Below, piece by piece: positions 8,416-16,645 of a DNA stretch of 64,000 nt. The DNA is taken from contig NZ_JARFVB010000005.1 in assembly GCF_029193885.1 (NCBI RefSeq), positions 248,001-312,000 of the forward strand, written 5' to 3'. The stretch comes from Flagellimonas yonaguniensis (lineage in GTDB: Bacteria > Bacteroidota > Bacteroidia > Flavobacteriales > Flavobacteriaceae). The translations under genes and the position numbers were made by a program. The notes under the pieces were generated by a model. That model did no database searches. It worked only from the letters and a program-made list of their open reading frames with translations, and was not told the origin of the DNA. The stretch's first letter is position 1. Each line of letters begins with the position of its first letter.

Positions 8416-8787
8416 TTATGCTACCTTTTTGTTTTTCTGAATTTTGGTAAATACATTGTCCAATACTTCGTTATGATTCTGGACCAATGAATAATACAAG
8501 ATTTGCCCTTCACGTCTCGAAGTAATCAATCCCACATCCTTCATTTTACGGATATGCTGGGAAATCGCAGGGACACTCATTTCAAGTATATCGGCAAAAT
8601 CGCAGGGACAAAGCTCGCCTTCCTCATTTAACAGGAATAGTATCCTTAATCGCGTTTCGTTACCGGCCAAGGCTAGCACTTTGCTGATTTCGACAATCGC
8701 CTCTGAGTTTGTTCCCAAGGTTTCGCGACAACGCATTAGCTGCTTTTGGTCGGCCTCGGCGCGCGTACAACTTAATTCAAGTGCCAT
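8416..8787 (-). CDS. ArsR/SmtB-family metal-responsive repressor
   Basis: The winged helix is clear: ETRLRILFLL, the ELCPCDFADIL segment carrying the two cysteines of the ArsR-type metal site, the recognition helix SVPAISQHIRKMKDVG, and the wing RREGQILYYSL. An N-terminal extension with two more cysteines (CTRAEADQKQLMRC) may add ligands. It is the first gene of the operon with merTP and probably represses its own transcription from the palindrome 34-59 bases upstream. Confidence 0.9.
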   Translation of the reverse strand: MALELSCTRAEADQKQLMRCRETLGTNSEAIVEISKVLALAGNETRLRILFLLNEEGELCPCDFADILEMSVPAISQHIRKMKDVGLITSRREGQILYYSLVQNHNEVLDNVFTKIQKNKKVA

Positions 8788-8820
8788 AGTACTGTTTTTG
8801 ACAAAGATATATTAATATAA

Positions 8821-8846
8821 TTATTTAAGCAAATACTTAAATAATA
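8821..8846. promoter_or_regulatory. Palindromic operator upstream of the ArsR-merTP operon
   Basis: A perfect 10-base inverted repeat, ATTATTTAAG and CTTAAATAAT, with a six-base spacer, lies upstream of the ArsR start codon. ArsR proteins bind AT-rich inverted repeats of this size next to their promoters, so it is the best operator candidate. The binding itself is inferred. Confidence 0.7.
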
Positions 8847-8933
8847 TTATCCATCGATGCTCTTTTAAAATCACACCTTACTTAAGTACATTCTACCCGA
8901 TATGAAATCAAAGCAGCTATGTAGAATATTTTA

Positions 8934-10185
8934 TTAAAAATAGGTGCTGAATCCAAAATACCATGTAGCCGTTCTTGAGGCTGGATTGTTAAGAATATCC
9001 TGTTGCCGTTGGTATCTGTAGTTGATCCTTAGAACGGTCTGTGGCGTGGGCCTAAAGCTTAGTGCCGGTGTTATAGCGAACAGGTCATCCCCAATATTCG
9101 TATTGGTTTGGGCAAACTTGCCCATGTTGTAGTCCACATAATCCGTTCTGAGCGACAGGTTGAGTACGGCATCTTCCCAGTCCAATACTTCGGTCTTTAG
9201 TACCGGTTGAACAATATCCACAAAAAAACCAACCTGCCGATTGCCAAACTGCTGGGTAAAAGTGTCCGGAACATCAACCCATATATAGGCCATTTCACCA
9301 ATAAACCTTGTTCCCGTTTTTTTTTATGGCAGTATTTAAATCCAGCGCAAGAACATCTGCCCTTCTTGATTTTGTATCAACCTGAAGCCCATCAACTTCT
9401 TTCCTGTTGTATGCCCCGCCCATATAAGAAATGCCCAATTCCCCTAATTTTCTGTGCTTGATGGCGAACTTTCCATTGAGGAGCGCATTGCCGCTAAAAT
9501 TCTCCTCGAAACGCGAGGAATTCTCCTTGACTGCGGCCAAAAATGTCCTTTCTTCCTCATTATCTATAATGCTTGTATCAAAGCCATTGGTGAGGTATGC
9601 TTCATATCCCAAGGTCCAAGCTCCCTTATATGCCTTTCCATATATACCAAATCCGGCATTGGAGAAAGTGGCGGGCAACAAATTGGTGCTGACATCTGGC
9701 CGTTCGACAAACTCCCATTTTGGACCGTCGTGGTTTTGGTTAAAGGATCCTATTGGATTCAGTACGATACCTCCCCTAAGATTCAACAAGGGGTGCAAGG
9801 AAATGTCCATTGAGGCGAATTCAATGGCAATTTCCTCTGTCCCGTTTTCAAATTCCAATTCGGTCAAAAACTTAATGCGCTTTGAAATAGAAGCCGAGAC
9901 AAAAAGGGTCAATCTTCGGGCCTGAAAAGAAAGCCCCTCCGACAATCCGTCCTCAACACTGTAAATTGAGTTCGCCTCTAGATAACCACCCAGATTGACT
10001 GGAAATTTATCGAAAGTCAAAAACGGACGGTCATAAACCGCATCCATATTCATCGATTCCTGAATACTGTCCCTGTCGCTAGTTTGCGAGCTTAGGGTTG
10101 AAACGCAAATGTTCATTAAAGCAAGGGCTGCATATATTTTATGAGACATGCACATAAATATTTTCATTATCGGCGGTTGTTTCAA
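8934..10185 (-). pseudogene. Porin (phosphate-selective porin O/P-like), frameshifted in a nine-A tract
   Basis: Two frames form one porin. The upstream part (10185 to about 9317) has a signal peptide and barrel strands and would end KKNGNKVYW-stop. If the run of nine T on the + strand (9317-9325) had eight, the frame would read on as GTRFIGEMAYIWVDVPDT and continue to the natural end, WYFGFSTYF, a C-terminal aromatic of an outer-membrane barrel. The joined protein is about 415 residues, normal for the family. The start is uncertain (10185, 10167 or 10149), because the frame overlaps the end of the Rieske gene. Decay, homopolymer phase variation or a sequencing error are all possible. Confidence 0.82.
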
Positions 10186-10579
10186 ATGATTTTAGGTTTT
10201 CTTCGGCCGGCCCTTCTAAAACCCTGCCTGAACGGTCGAACTCACTGCCATGACATGGACAATTGAATATGCCGCCGCCAATGTTGAGTTCACAGCCCCT
10301 GTGGGTACATTGCATCAAACTGGCCAGATAAACATTGTTTTGTGTTTTGAAAATTCCGATGGGGTATCGCATGGAATCGCCCTGGATGACCACGAAATCT
10401 CGTTCAATCTGCTTTCCCCCTTTCACCTGCTGAAACTCACCCTTTGAAACTCGTAGCACTCCTCCTTCTTCAACAAAGGATGCATAATACAGGCCTGCGC
10501 AACTACTGAGTAAAGCGGAGGAAGCTGGCAGGACTGCAATCAGATATCCAAATTGTTTAATAAAATCTTTTCTATGCAC
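10139..10579 (-). CDS. Rieske [2Fe-2S] protein, membrane- or periplasm-bound
   Basis: The two cluster motifs are complete: CTHRGC and CPCHGSEFD, giving two Cys and two His ligands for a Rieske cluster. A hydrophobic N-terminus with SSCAG may be a lipobox or a twin-arginine-free signal; the site of export is not certain. At 146 residues it is a stand-alone Rieske domain, like those that pass electrons in quinol oxidising complexes or to oxygenases. It lies directly between the di-haem protein (start codon follows that gene's stop) and the porin, forming a three-gene redox operon. Confidence 0.87.
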   Translation of the reverse strand: MHRKDFIKQFGYLIAVLPASSALLSSCAGLYYASFVEEGGVLRVSKGEFQQVKGGKQIERDFVVIQGDSMRYPIGIFKTQNNVYLASLMQCTHRGCELNIGGGIFNCPCHGSEFDRSGRVLEGPAEENLKSFETTADNENIYVHVS

Positions 10580-11779
10580 CTATAGGGAATTAATGAATTT
10601 TATCAGTTGTGATTTTTCTTTTGGGGTCAGGGACACATACCGGGCTTTTGAATTATCGGCCTCGCCGCCGTGCAATTCAATAGCCTCTTCAATGCTCGAA
10701 GCCCTTCCATCATGTAACAGGAACATTTGCCCCCCTTGGGAATTGGCCGATAAACCGATTCCCCACAGCGGTGGGGTTCTCCATTCCGAAGTCTCGACAA
10801 TTCCTTCGGTGAATCCATCATCCAATTCAGGCCCCATGTCATGTAACAACAAATCCGAGTAGGGATGAAATTCCTTAAAGGATAACGATTCAATTGGGGA
10901 AAATCCTGTGGTCAACTTGGGGGTGTGACAGACAGCACATTGTACCGATTCAAAGAGTTCTTTTCCAGCAATGACATCGGGGTCTGCTTGATTTCTGGGA
11001 ATTGGTGCTTTTAAGGTTTTAAGGTAGAAAACGACATCGTTCAAGGTCTGGGTGCTTATTTCAGGATCCTCTTCAAGTCCACTGAACGGGTCTATAGGGT
11101 CATAAAGGGATGTAATTCCTATGTCCTGGTTATATGCGCTGACGCTTTGGTGCAACAAATCATAACTACCCGCTTTCTTTCCAAACCTGAAGATATAATT
11201 GTTTCCCTGGGGAACACTATTATTCCGAATCTTGGTGAATTCAGGAGGAATATTGTAGTGAGGCCTTCCACTAATACCGTCTTGATTTGCATCAGAAGGG
11301 TCTGCGAGAGCCAAAATATCCGTGTCAGGGACAGCATCCAACAAACCCAATCCCGTCACTGCCGGAGCGACCAAAATGGAAAATGGGAAGCCGTCTGGCA
11401 CGGTCTCCGGTTCAAAACCCGGTATGGCTTTATTTTGAATTTGATTCCTGCCATCACCAAAGGATAACATCGAGGGTAAGTTCAAGTCATTGTTACCGAA
11501 CCTGATAAGTTGATTGAAAGGATGACCCTTTCCATCCCCTGAATGGCAACTTGCACAGCTGGTGCCAACAAACAAGGGACCAAGGCCTTTTTCAACGGTA
11601 AAAACATCATCGTTAAAGGCAATATCCCCGGCTAAAAAACGCTGTTGCTCACTAACGGACAATCCATCCAACGGCCCATCCAATAACTCAAACTCCATAG
11701 GTTCTTCGGGGCCGAAATTTTCACAGCCAAGTAGAGCGATTAAGGACAGGCCAATGTAAAATTGAATGATTTTAGGCAT
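10580..11779 (-). CDS. Di-haem c-type oxidoreductase lipoprotein (DHOR family)
   Basis: A lipobox LIALLGC gives lipidated Cys19. Two haem c motifs, CASCH near residue 75 and CAVCH near residue 283, are spaced as in the di-haem oxidoreductase family, distantly related to cytochrome c peroxidase. GKELFESVQCAVCHTPKL and the C-terminal LLHDGRASSIEEAI are typical family segments. It likely works in the periplasm, passing electrons to or from the Rieske protein. The substrate is unknown. A large palindrome lies just in front of the start codon. Confidence 0.85.
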   Translation of the reverse strand: MPKIIQFYIGLSLIALLGCENFGPEEPMEFELLDGPLDGLSVSEQQRFLAGDIAFNDDVFTVEKGLGPLFVGTSCASCHSGDGKGHPFNQLIRFGNNDLNLPSMLSFGDGRNQIQNKAIPGFEPETVPDGFPFSILVAPAVTGLGLLDAVPDTDILALADPSDANQDGISGRPHYNIPPEFTKIRNNSVPQGNNYIFRFGKKAGSYDLLHQSVSAYNQDIGITSLYDPIDPFSGLEEDPEISTQTLNDVVFYLKTLKAPIPRNQADPDVIAGKELFESVQCAVCHTPKLTTGFSPIESLSFKEFHPYSDLLLHDMGPELDDGFTEGIVETSEWRTPPLWGIGLSANSQGGQMFLLHDGRASSIEEAIELHGGEADNSKARYVSLTPKEKSQLIKFINSL

Positions 11780-11782
11780 TAC

Positions 11783-11812
11783 TATATTTATATTTTTGTA
11801 AATATAAATATA
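11783..11812. promoter_or_regulatory. Thirteen-base perfect inverted repeat in front of the di-haem operon
   Basis: TATATTTATATTT and AAATATAAATATA flank a four-base loop (TTGT), ending four bases upstream of the di-haem start codon. Such a long AT-only palindrome fits a dimeric winged-helix repressor site overlapping the translation start. The repressor is not identified. Confidence 0.6.
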
Positions 11813-11964
11813 TTTTTAGTTTAGTCTAAATTTATTTATAGTAATTTGCCAAGAAGGAAGTGTTTACATCTTAAAAGGGTTGTTGATTTAATTATGCAAA
11901 TCCTGTGCTATCGGATATTGATAGTTGGCTAGAATAAAATACTATATTTCGATACTTACTATTC

Positions 11965-12108
11965 CTAAGTCCATTTCATCTTCTGCAACCGCACCGCATT
12001 CAATATCGCTAACAACACCACACCAACATCCGCAAAAACGGCTTCCCACATCGTAGCCAATCCACCTGCGCCAAGAATAAGCACGATAATTTCGCATAGT
12101 AAGCTATA
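11965..12108 (-). pseudogene. C-terminal remnant of a metal-transporting P-type ATPase
   Basis: On the minus strand the frame ending at 11965 reads IIVLILGAGG, LATMWEAVFADVGVVLLAIL and NAVRLQKMKWT-stop. This is the end of P1B ATPases, where the last membrane helix region reads MWEAVFADVGV in ZntA/CadA-type pumps. Only about 45 residues remain, and the rest of the gene is absent from the flanks, where the universal stress gene begins. It is a decayed relic of a Zn/Cd/Pb-type pump, not the P1B-4 type that is intact at 18.6 kb. Confidence 0.72.
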
Positions 12109-12144
12109 CCTAATATTTACTAGAGCAGCACATAGGTAGAAAGG

Positions 12145-12987
12145 CTACTTAACTATCAGCAATGGGGCCTTAGAGGCATACAACATTTTTTTTCTTAGCC
12201 CCTTTTTGAAAAGTGCCTCAAAAAATCCGTGTTCCCTATAAAGCAAAACCAATAGGTCAATTGGGGTTTCAGTCAAAAATTCATCGATACCCTCTTCGGT
12301 TTTGTCTTCCTGAATAACTGTAAAAGACCATTGCCTAGGTACAAGAAGTTTGCCAAATCTTTCACGAATAAATGCTTTCTCCAGCACCCTTTCCTGTTTG
12401 TCCGCTATATGTGCAAAGTGCAACTGTGCATTATAGTTTTCCAATAATCTGGACAACATTTCAAAATCTATTTTATTATCCATACTATCCGTATCCACTG
12501 CGACCCCGATACGCTTATATGCAGTATAGCTGGCATCTTCAGGTACGGCCAGTACCGGACAAGGTGCCTTTTGTGTCACCTTTTCGGTAACGGTTCCAAT
12601 AAAAATTTCATCAAATCCCGAAGACGCACCCTTGGTACCCATAACGACAAGACTGGTATTCATTTCCTTAGCCAGGCCAGAAATCATATCGACCGTTGCC
12701 CCGAAACCGACCATTGCTTGAAATTTCAACTTGTCCAATTCAGGAAAGCCCCTTAGAAACTTATCCAATTTTTCTTTATTGATTTTCTCTTGTGATGCTG
12801 TGGTATCTGTTACATTGTGTGCCATAGTTGCCATGCCGATGGGCGTACCTGATGGATCTACCACTGAATAGGCGTGGACAAAAACCAGTTTTGATTTCAA
12901 TTCTTGTGCTAGCCCTATTGCGTAGCTCACCGCATTTTTTGAAACCTGTGTGTAATCTACAGGTATTAAAATACCGTTATCTTTCAT
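12145..12987 (-). CDS. Universal stress protein, two tandem UspA domains
   Basis: The first domain starts ILIPVDYTQVSKNAVSYAI and carries the ATP-loop pattern GTKGASSGFDEIFIGTVTEKV split as G-x2-G-x9-G-T/S. The second domain (from about residue 152) has VAVDTDSM and ends KAPLLIVK but lacks the glycine loop, as is common in tandem USPs. These cytoplasmic proteins are induced under stress and bind ATP. The gene lies alone between the ATPase relic and an uncharacterised small reading frame. Confidence 0.88.
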   Translation of the reverse strand: MKDNGILIPVDYTQVSKNAVSYAIGLAQELKSKLVFVHAYSVVDPSGTPIGMATMAHNVTDTTASQEKINKEKLDKFLRGFPELDKLKFQAMVGFGATVDMISGLAKEMNTSLVVMGTKGASSGFDEIFIGTVTEKVTQKAPCPVLAVPEDASYTAYKRIGVAVDTDSMDNKIDFEMLSRLLENYNAQLHFAHIADKQERVLEKAFIRERFGKLLVPRQWSFTVIQEDKTEEGIDEFLTETPIDLLVLLYREHGFFEALFKKGLRKKMLYASKAPLLIVK

Positions 12988-13043
12988 ATCATTTTGTTGT
13001 TATTGATTTGACTCCATTAATCTTTCTTTTTAGGTTTAATTAT

Positions 13044-13226
13044 TCAATTGAAAAGCAGGAAAAAACCATATAGAATTGAATCTAGAAAGGCAATTGTCAG
13101 CACCGCAAGGAACATTGCCACAAATACCAACAGGCAATACCCTTTCTCCTTTCTGGTTTTCACTTTCCTGTTTATTGAATTACCCTTTTTTTCCTCTATT
13201 CTCCGCTTTCTCCTTTCCCGTGACAT
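13044..13226 (-). CDS. Possible small membrane protein
   Basis: The 60-residue frame has a strongly basic start (RERRKRRIEEKK) and then one hydrophobic helix (LLVFVAMFLAVLTIAFL). No relatives come to mind and no strong ribosome site is visible. The region from 12988 to 13792 is otherwise filled with broken genes, so this may also be a chance frame. Confidence 0.35.
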   Translation of the reverse strand: MSRERRKRRIEEKKGNSINRKVKTRKEKGYCLLVFVAMFLAVLTIAFLDSILYGFFLLFN

Positions 13227-13262
13227 AATATACTGTGCTTTATTTAAATCAACGCACCAATG

Positions 13263-13440
13263 CTATCCCCTAAGGTCATAAAACCATTCTTCTGCACCTT
13301 TGATTCCCTCCGTAATGGGCCTTCTCACGAGAATACCCATTCTCCTTTACCAATTCTTGCGCAATTTTGAGGGCCTTCTTCCGAACTGACGGCTGTAAGC
13401 CATCAAGATTTGTTTTGAAATCTTCAAATGTCCAGTCCAT
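13263..13440 (-). pseudogene. Frameshifted small protein, KAxxIA-type helical domain
   Basis: From the ATG at 13438-13440 the frame reads MDWTFEDFKTNLDGLQP and then VRKKALKIAQELVKENGYS, a helical pattern seen in small proteins annotated near stress genes. After REKA the frame breaks: CCC on the minus strand (13317-13319) should be CC, after which ITEGIKGAEEWFYDL reads to a stop at 13263. The rebuilt protein is about 58 residues. No function is known to me. Confidence 0.6.
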
Positions 13441-13454
13441 ATTCTATACTTTTT

Positions 13455-13598
13455 TTAGAGCTTTCGCCCTTCCATTTCTGCTTTTACAATGCCGCGTTCA
13501 AGGGCTTCCTCCTTGGAACATAGGTTTGTTCAATAGTATTCTTCAGCATACTTTACGGCCAATTTGCGGATGTTTTCATTCAGCATATTGAGCCTCAT
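13455..13598 (-). pseudogene. Small helical protein with internal stop codon
   Basis: The frame starts MRLNMLNENIRKLAVKYAEEYY and is then cut by TGA (13530-13532). In the same frame it goes on CSKEEALERGIVKAEMEGRKL to a final stop at 13455. The second part, with SKEEALERGIVKA, is the same kind of helical repeat as in the neighbour at 13263, so both seem to be decayed members of one small family. The 5' end may be at 13598 or 13586. Confidence 0.55.
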
Positions 13599-13630
13599 CG
13601 AGCAATCTTTAAAAGTTTATTTTTCATCTA

Positions 13631-14629
13631 TCAAAAAAGTTTCAACACGTAAAAAACCATGACCAGTAAATAGGCGATATACGTAGCGTCAAACACAATA
13701 ATCTGCCACTTTGCGAAACCGTGTAGTCCCTTGCTTTGATGCACAAACAATGTGTAAAGCAGCGGCATAAGCCCGACAAAGGCCAGGTTGACCTAGAACA
13801 GTTCAAAGTCCTCAATGGGGGTGGTTACCAAAGCCAGCGGAAAAAATGCCACCGTCATCGTTACGGCATTGTCTGCAATAACACTGGTGGTGCCCGCTGT
13901 CACCTCGCCCCCTTTTACCACGCTCCAGGTCTTGAATATTTCCGGTGCCGTGGTCATTATGCCCGTGATGAAAAGGCCTCCCACGATTTCAGAAATATTT
14001 AGGGCAGAAACAATATTTTCGGTCGCCTTCACTATGAAAAAAGCGCCAACTGCTATCGCAAAGGCCCCGGCAATCGATAACCAGACCTGTTTTTTGTTCC
14101 ATTCTACTTTTTTGCCCTTTTCCTTGCCTTTTATGATTGCGTGGGTCAAGAACGCAGCATAGGCCGCCAGCATAATCCACCCGTCCACAGGTTGCAGGCC
14201 ACGCCAGGGCTTTGGCAGAGTTAAAATGGCCACAAGGGCGATAATGCCCAGATAAGGAAGGGACAGTACGGAAACCGAACGTTTGTTCAACGCCAGAATG
14301 TTTTTATCAAGATGTTCTTGATGTTCCTTGTTGTTCTTGAATTGTTTCCTGGAAGCAAAATAAGCTATGGTCACCATCAAGGGAATGGAAATAATATTGG
14401 AACCCAATAAGTTGCCCAGGCCAATATCGGAAACGTCCCGTGCCGCACTGGTTATATTGATGGCAACTTCAGGACTGGCCGTTACAAGGGCAAGAAAAGC
14501 GGCTCCAGCGGATGCGGTAAGCCCCCATTGCTTGCGGAGCAACTTTAAAGGAGTCAACAATCGATCCGCACCCCAGTGTGCTGCCCAGGCCGCTAGGCCC
14601 AAAACGAGTACCCATGGCCATATGTTCAT
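13631..14629 (-). pseudogene. Sodium/calcium exchanger (CaCA family) with in-frame amber stop
   Basis: The first 278 residues hold the alpha-1 repeat (ALVTASPEVAINITSAARD, GNLLGSNI) and the alpha-2 repeat (GGLFITGIMTTAPEIF with NAVTMTVAF) of the cation exchanger family. TAG at 13793-13795 stops the frame after EDFELF, but the same frame continues VNLAFVGLMPLLYTLFVHQ to a natural stop at 13631, giving 332 residues, the normal length. So one base change cut off the last two membrane helices. The gene overlaps the CDF gene by four bases. It could still make a shortened protein. Confidence 0.8.
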
Positions 14630-15537
14630 AATTCTGTCATTTTAACATTTCTCTCTTTGCTAGGTTCGATATGGATGTGCACGTCAAGTATCTCGGAATA
14701 TGACCTGAACAATCTCTCCTTTACTTTGTGTGCAATATCATGGCCCTCGGTCACAGTTAATTCCCCATCGATCCAAATATGCATATCGATATGAAAGGCC
14801 GTTCCCATCTTTCGGGAATGGCAGCGCTCTACCCTTACCACTTCAGGAACGGCTTCGGCCAGTCGGATAACCTCATTTCGAAATTCGGGCTCAACAGCTT
14901 CGTCCAGCAACTCCCTTACCGATGACCTAGCTATTTTATAGGCATTGAACAGAATAATGCCCGCTGCAATGAGTGCCGCGAAATCATCCGCTATCTCAAA
15001 CCCTTCGCCACCGATCAATGCTATGGAAATCCCTATAAAAGCGGCTATCGACGTAATGGCATCACTCCTATGGTGAAATGCATCGGCCTTGACGGCCGAA
15101 CTATTGATTTCATCACCTGTTTTCATGACATAGCGATACAACGCCTCTTTCGTGAGGACAACAAATACCAGTATGAAGAGTGTGAAGGGTGCAGGAGTTT
15201 TGTGGGGTACCAGAATATGGTCGATGCTGTCCCTTATGATTATACCACCTGCAATGGTTAGGGCTATGGCAATACCCACCGCCACCAGGGCCTCTATCTT
15301 ACCGTGTCCGTAGGGATGGTTTTCATCCGGTGGCCTTGACGACCATCTCAACCCGGCCCATAATAGTGCGGATGTCAGCACATCCGCCCCGGATTCGATC
15401 GCATCGGCAATAAGGGCATAAGAATGCCCGAACACCCCGCCCAAACCTTTGATCAATGCCAATAATGCACTGATCAAAATACCTACGAGGGTAGTTTTGA
15501 GTCCTATTCGGGATATGGCATTTGGATTCCTTTCCAA
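14626..15537 (-). CDS. Cation diffusion facilitator (CDF) efflux transporter
   Basis: The 303-residue protein has six membrane segments and the CDF signature SYALIADAIESGADVLTS, with the metal-site aspartates in segments 2 and 5 (ADAIESGAD and HHRSDAITS). The cytoplasmic C-terminal domain (from about residue 210) ends HVHIHIEPS. CDF proteins exchange Zn(II), Cd(II), Fe(II), Co(II) or Mn(II) for protons and export it from the cytoplasm. It overlaps the exchanger gene downstream and belongs to the leftward transport block. Confidence 0.9.
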   Translation of the reverse strand: MERNPNAISRIGLKTTLVGILISALLALIKGLGGVFGHSYALIADAIESGADVLTSALLWAGLRWSSRPPDENHPYGHGKIEALVAVGIAIALTIAGGIIIRDSIDHILVPHKTPAPFTLFILVFVVLTKEALYRYVMKTGDEINSSAVKADAFHHRSDAITSIAAFIGISIALIGGEGFEIADDFAALIAAGIILFNAYKIARSSVRELLDEAVEPEFRNEVIRLAEAVPEVVRVERCHSRKMGTAFHIDMHIWIDGELTVTEGHDIAHKVKERLFRSYSEILDVHIHIEPSKERNVKMTEL

Positions 15538-15573
15538 AATCTTTCTTTTGCTATTTCTTTTCTTCCCAATACG

Positions 15574-16374
15574 TTATTTGGACAATTTTAAAATTCTAAT
15601 GGCTCCTCGCATCACAAAGGCAAATACAATACCGCCTATGACCAAATCGGGCCATTTACTGTCTAAAAAATAAACCAGCACCCCTGCCAGTATTACCCCG
15701 CCGTTCACAATAATGTCGTTTGAGGTAAAGATGGCACTTGCCTGCATATGCGCTTCCTTGCTTTTGGCCTTGTTTATCAACCATAGGGAAACGAGGTTGC
15801 CGATAAGGGCGAAAATGGAAACGATAATCATCCATTGGAACAAAGGGGTTTCGCTACTGCTCAAAAACCTTCTCACGACTTCCGAAAATCCCAGCAGGGC
15901 CAAGGCCATTTGAAAATAGCCACTGAACTTCGCCACTTTCTTTTTTCTGGAAATAGCGCCGCCTACGGCAAAAAGGCTCAATGCGTACACAATGGAATCG
16001 GCCAGCATATCTAGTGAATCCGCAATAAGGCCCATCGAGGAAGAAATCCATCCCGTGGTCATTTCGATAACGAAAAACCCAAAATTGATGTACAAGACCC
16101 ACCAGAGTATCTTCTTTTGTTTGGTCTCGTCTTCGGCAATAGGTGTTTCCGCCTTTTCTGTTCCCAAGAGTTTTTCCCCCAGCTTTAATGCACCCAATGC
16201 CACATTTATTTCTTGGGCATTCCCCTGATGGTACACATCTAATTTTCTTTTCGGAATGTCAAAGTCCAGATATTTGATTTGAGGATTTGACTCCAGTTTC
16301 ATCCTTATCATCTGTTCTTCGGAAGGGCAATCCATTTGACTTACCTTAAAAGTGCTTTTGTTTATAGTGGACAT
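15574..16374 (-). CDS. CDF-like cation transporter with degenerate HMA domain in front
   Basis: The N-terminal 65 residues look like an HMA domain whose metal loop is MDCPSEEQM, with one cysteine in place of CxxC. The membrane part starts around residue 87 and has the CDF pattern SMGLIADSLDMLADSIVYALSL and TSNDIIVNGGVILAG. The usual soluble C-terminal domain is absent, and the protein stops at KLSK after six segments. Fusion of an HMA-like regulator to a short CDF unit is known in Bacteroidetes cation transporters. It probably exports a divalent metal. Confidence 0.78.
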   Translation of the reverse strand: MSTINKSTFKVSQMDCPSEEQMIRMKLESNPQIKYLDFDIPKRKLDVYHQGNAQEINVALGALKLGEKLLGTEKAETPIAEDETKQKKILWWVLYINFGFFVIEMTTGWISSSMGLIADSLDMLADSIVYALSLFAVGGAISRKKKVAKFSGYFQMALALLGFSEVVRRFLSSSETPLFQWMIIVSIFALIGNLVSLWLINKAKSKEAHMQASAIFTSNDIIVNGGVILAGVLVYFLDSKWPDLVIGGIVFAFVMRGAIRILKLSK

Positions 16375-16417
16375 TTAAATAATCTGTATTAAATTCTAAG
16401 TTTGGTGTTTTAAATCT

Positions 16418-16627
16418 TTACTTATTATGGTATTCCATATATTTTTCCAAAATCGATTTTAAGCTCTCCAAATAATCAGCGAACGATTTATAAGTCAGTT
16501 TTGCTTCATCATCTATGGGAATAGTTATGGGATTCTCATCCAAATAGCGATAGAGTTCGGGATATTCGTGTTCAATCCTTACTGTCAATTCGTTGATTTC
16601 TTGGGTTAGTTTTTGAATTTTCCTCAT
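16418..16627 (-). CDS. Small conserved-looking protein, unknown function
   Basis: The 69-residue product has two amphipathic helices: KLTQEINELTVRIEHEYPEL and SFADYLESLKSILEKYMEYH, with the middle ENPITIPI. The coding frame is clean, with no overlap, and it is spaced 18 bases from lpdA and about 45 from the transporter gene. I do not recognise a family. Confidence 0.65.
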   Translation of the reverse strand: MRKIQKLTQEINELTVRIEHEYPELYRYLDENPITIPIDDEAKLTYKSFADYLESLKSILEKYMEYHNK

Positions 16628-16645
16628 CTTCGTTTTTTTATATTT

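Noticed and set aside
13048..13281. 77-residue frame on the + strand
   Set aside because: It overlaps the minus-strand frame with a better membrane pattern and runs into a broken gene.
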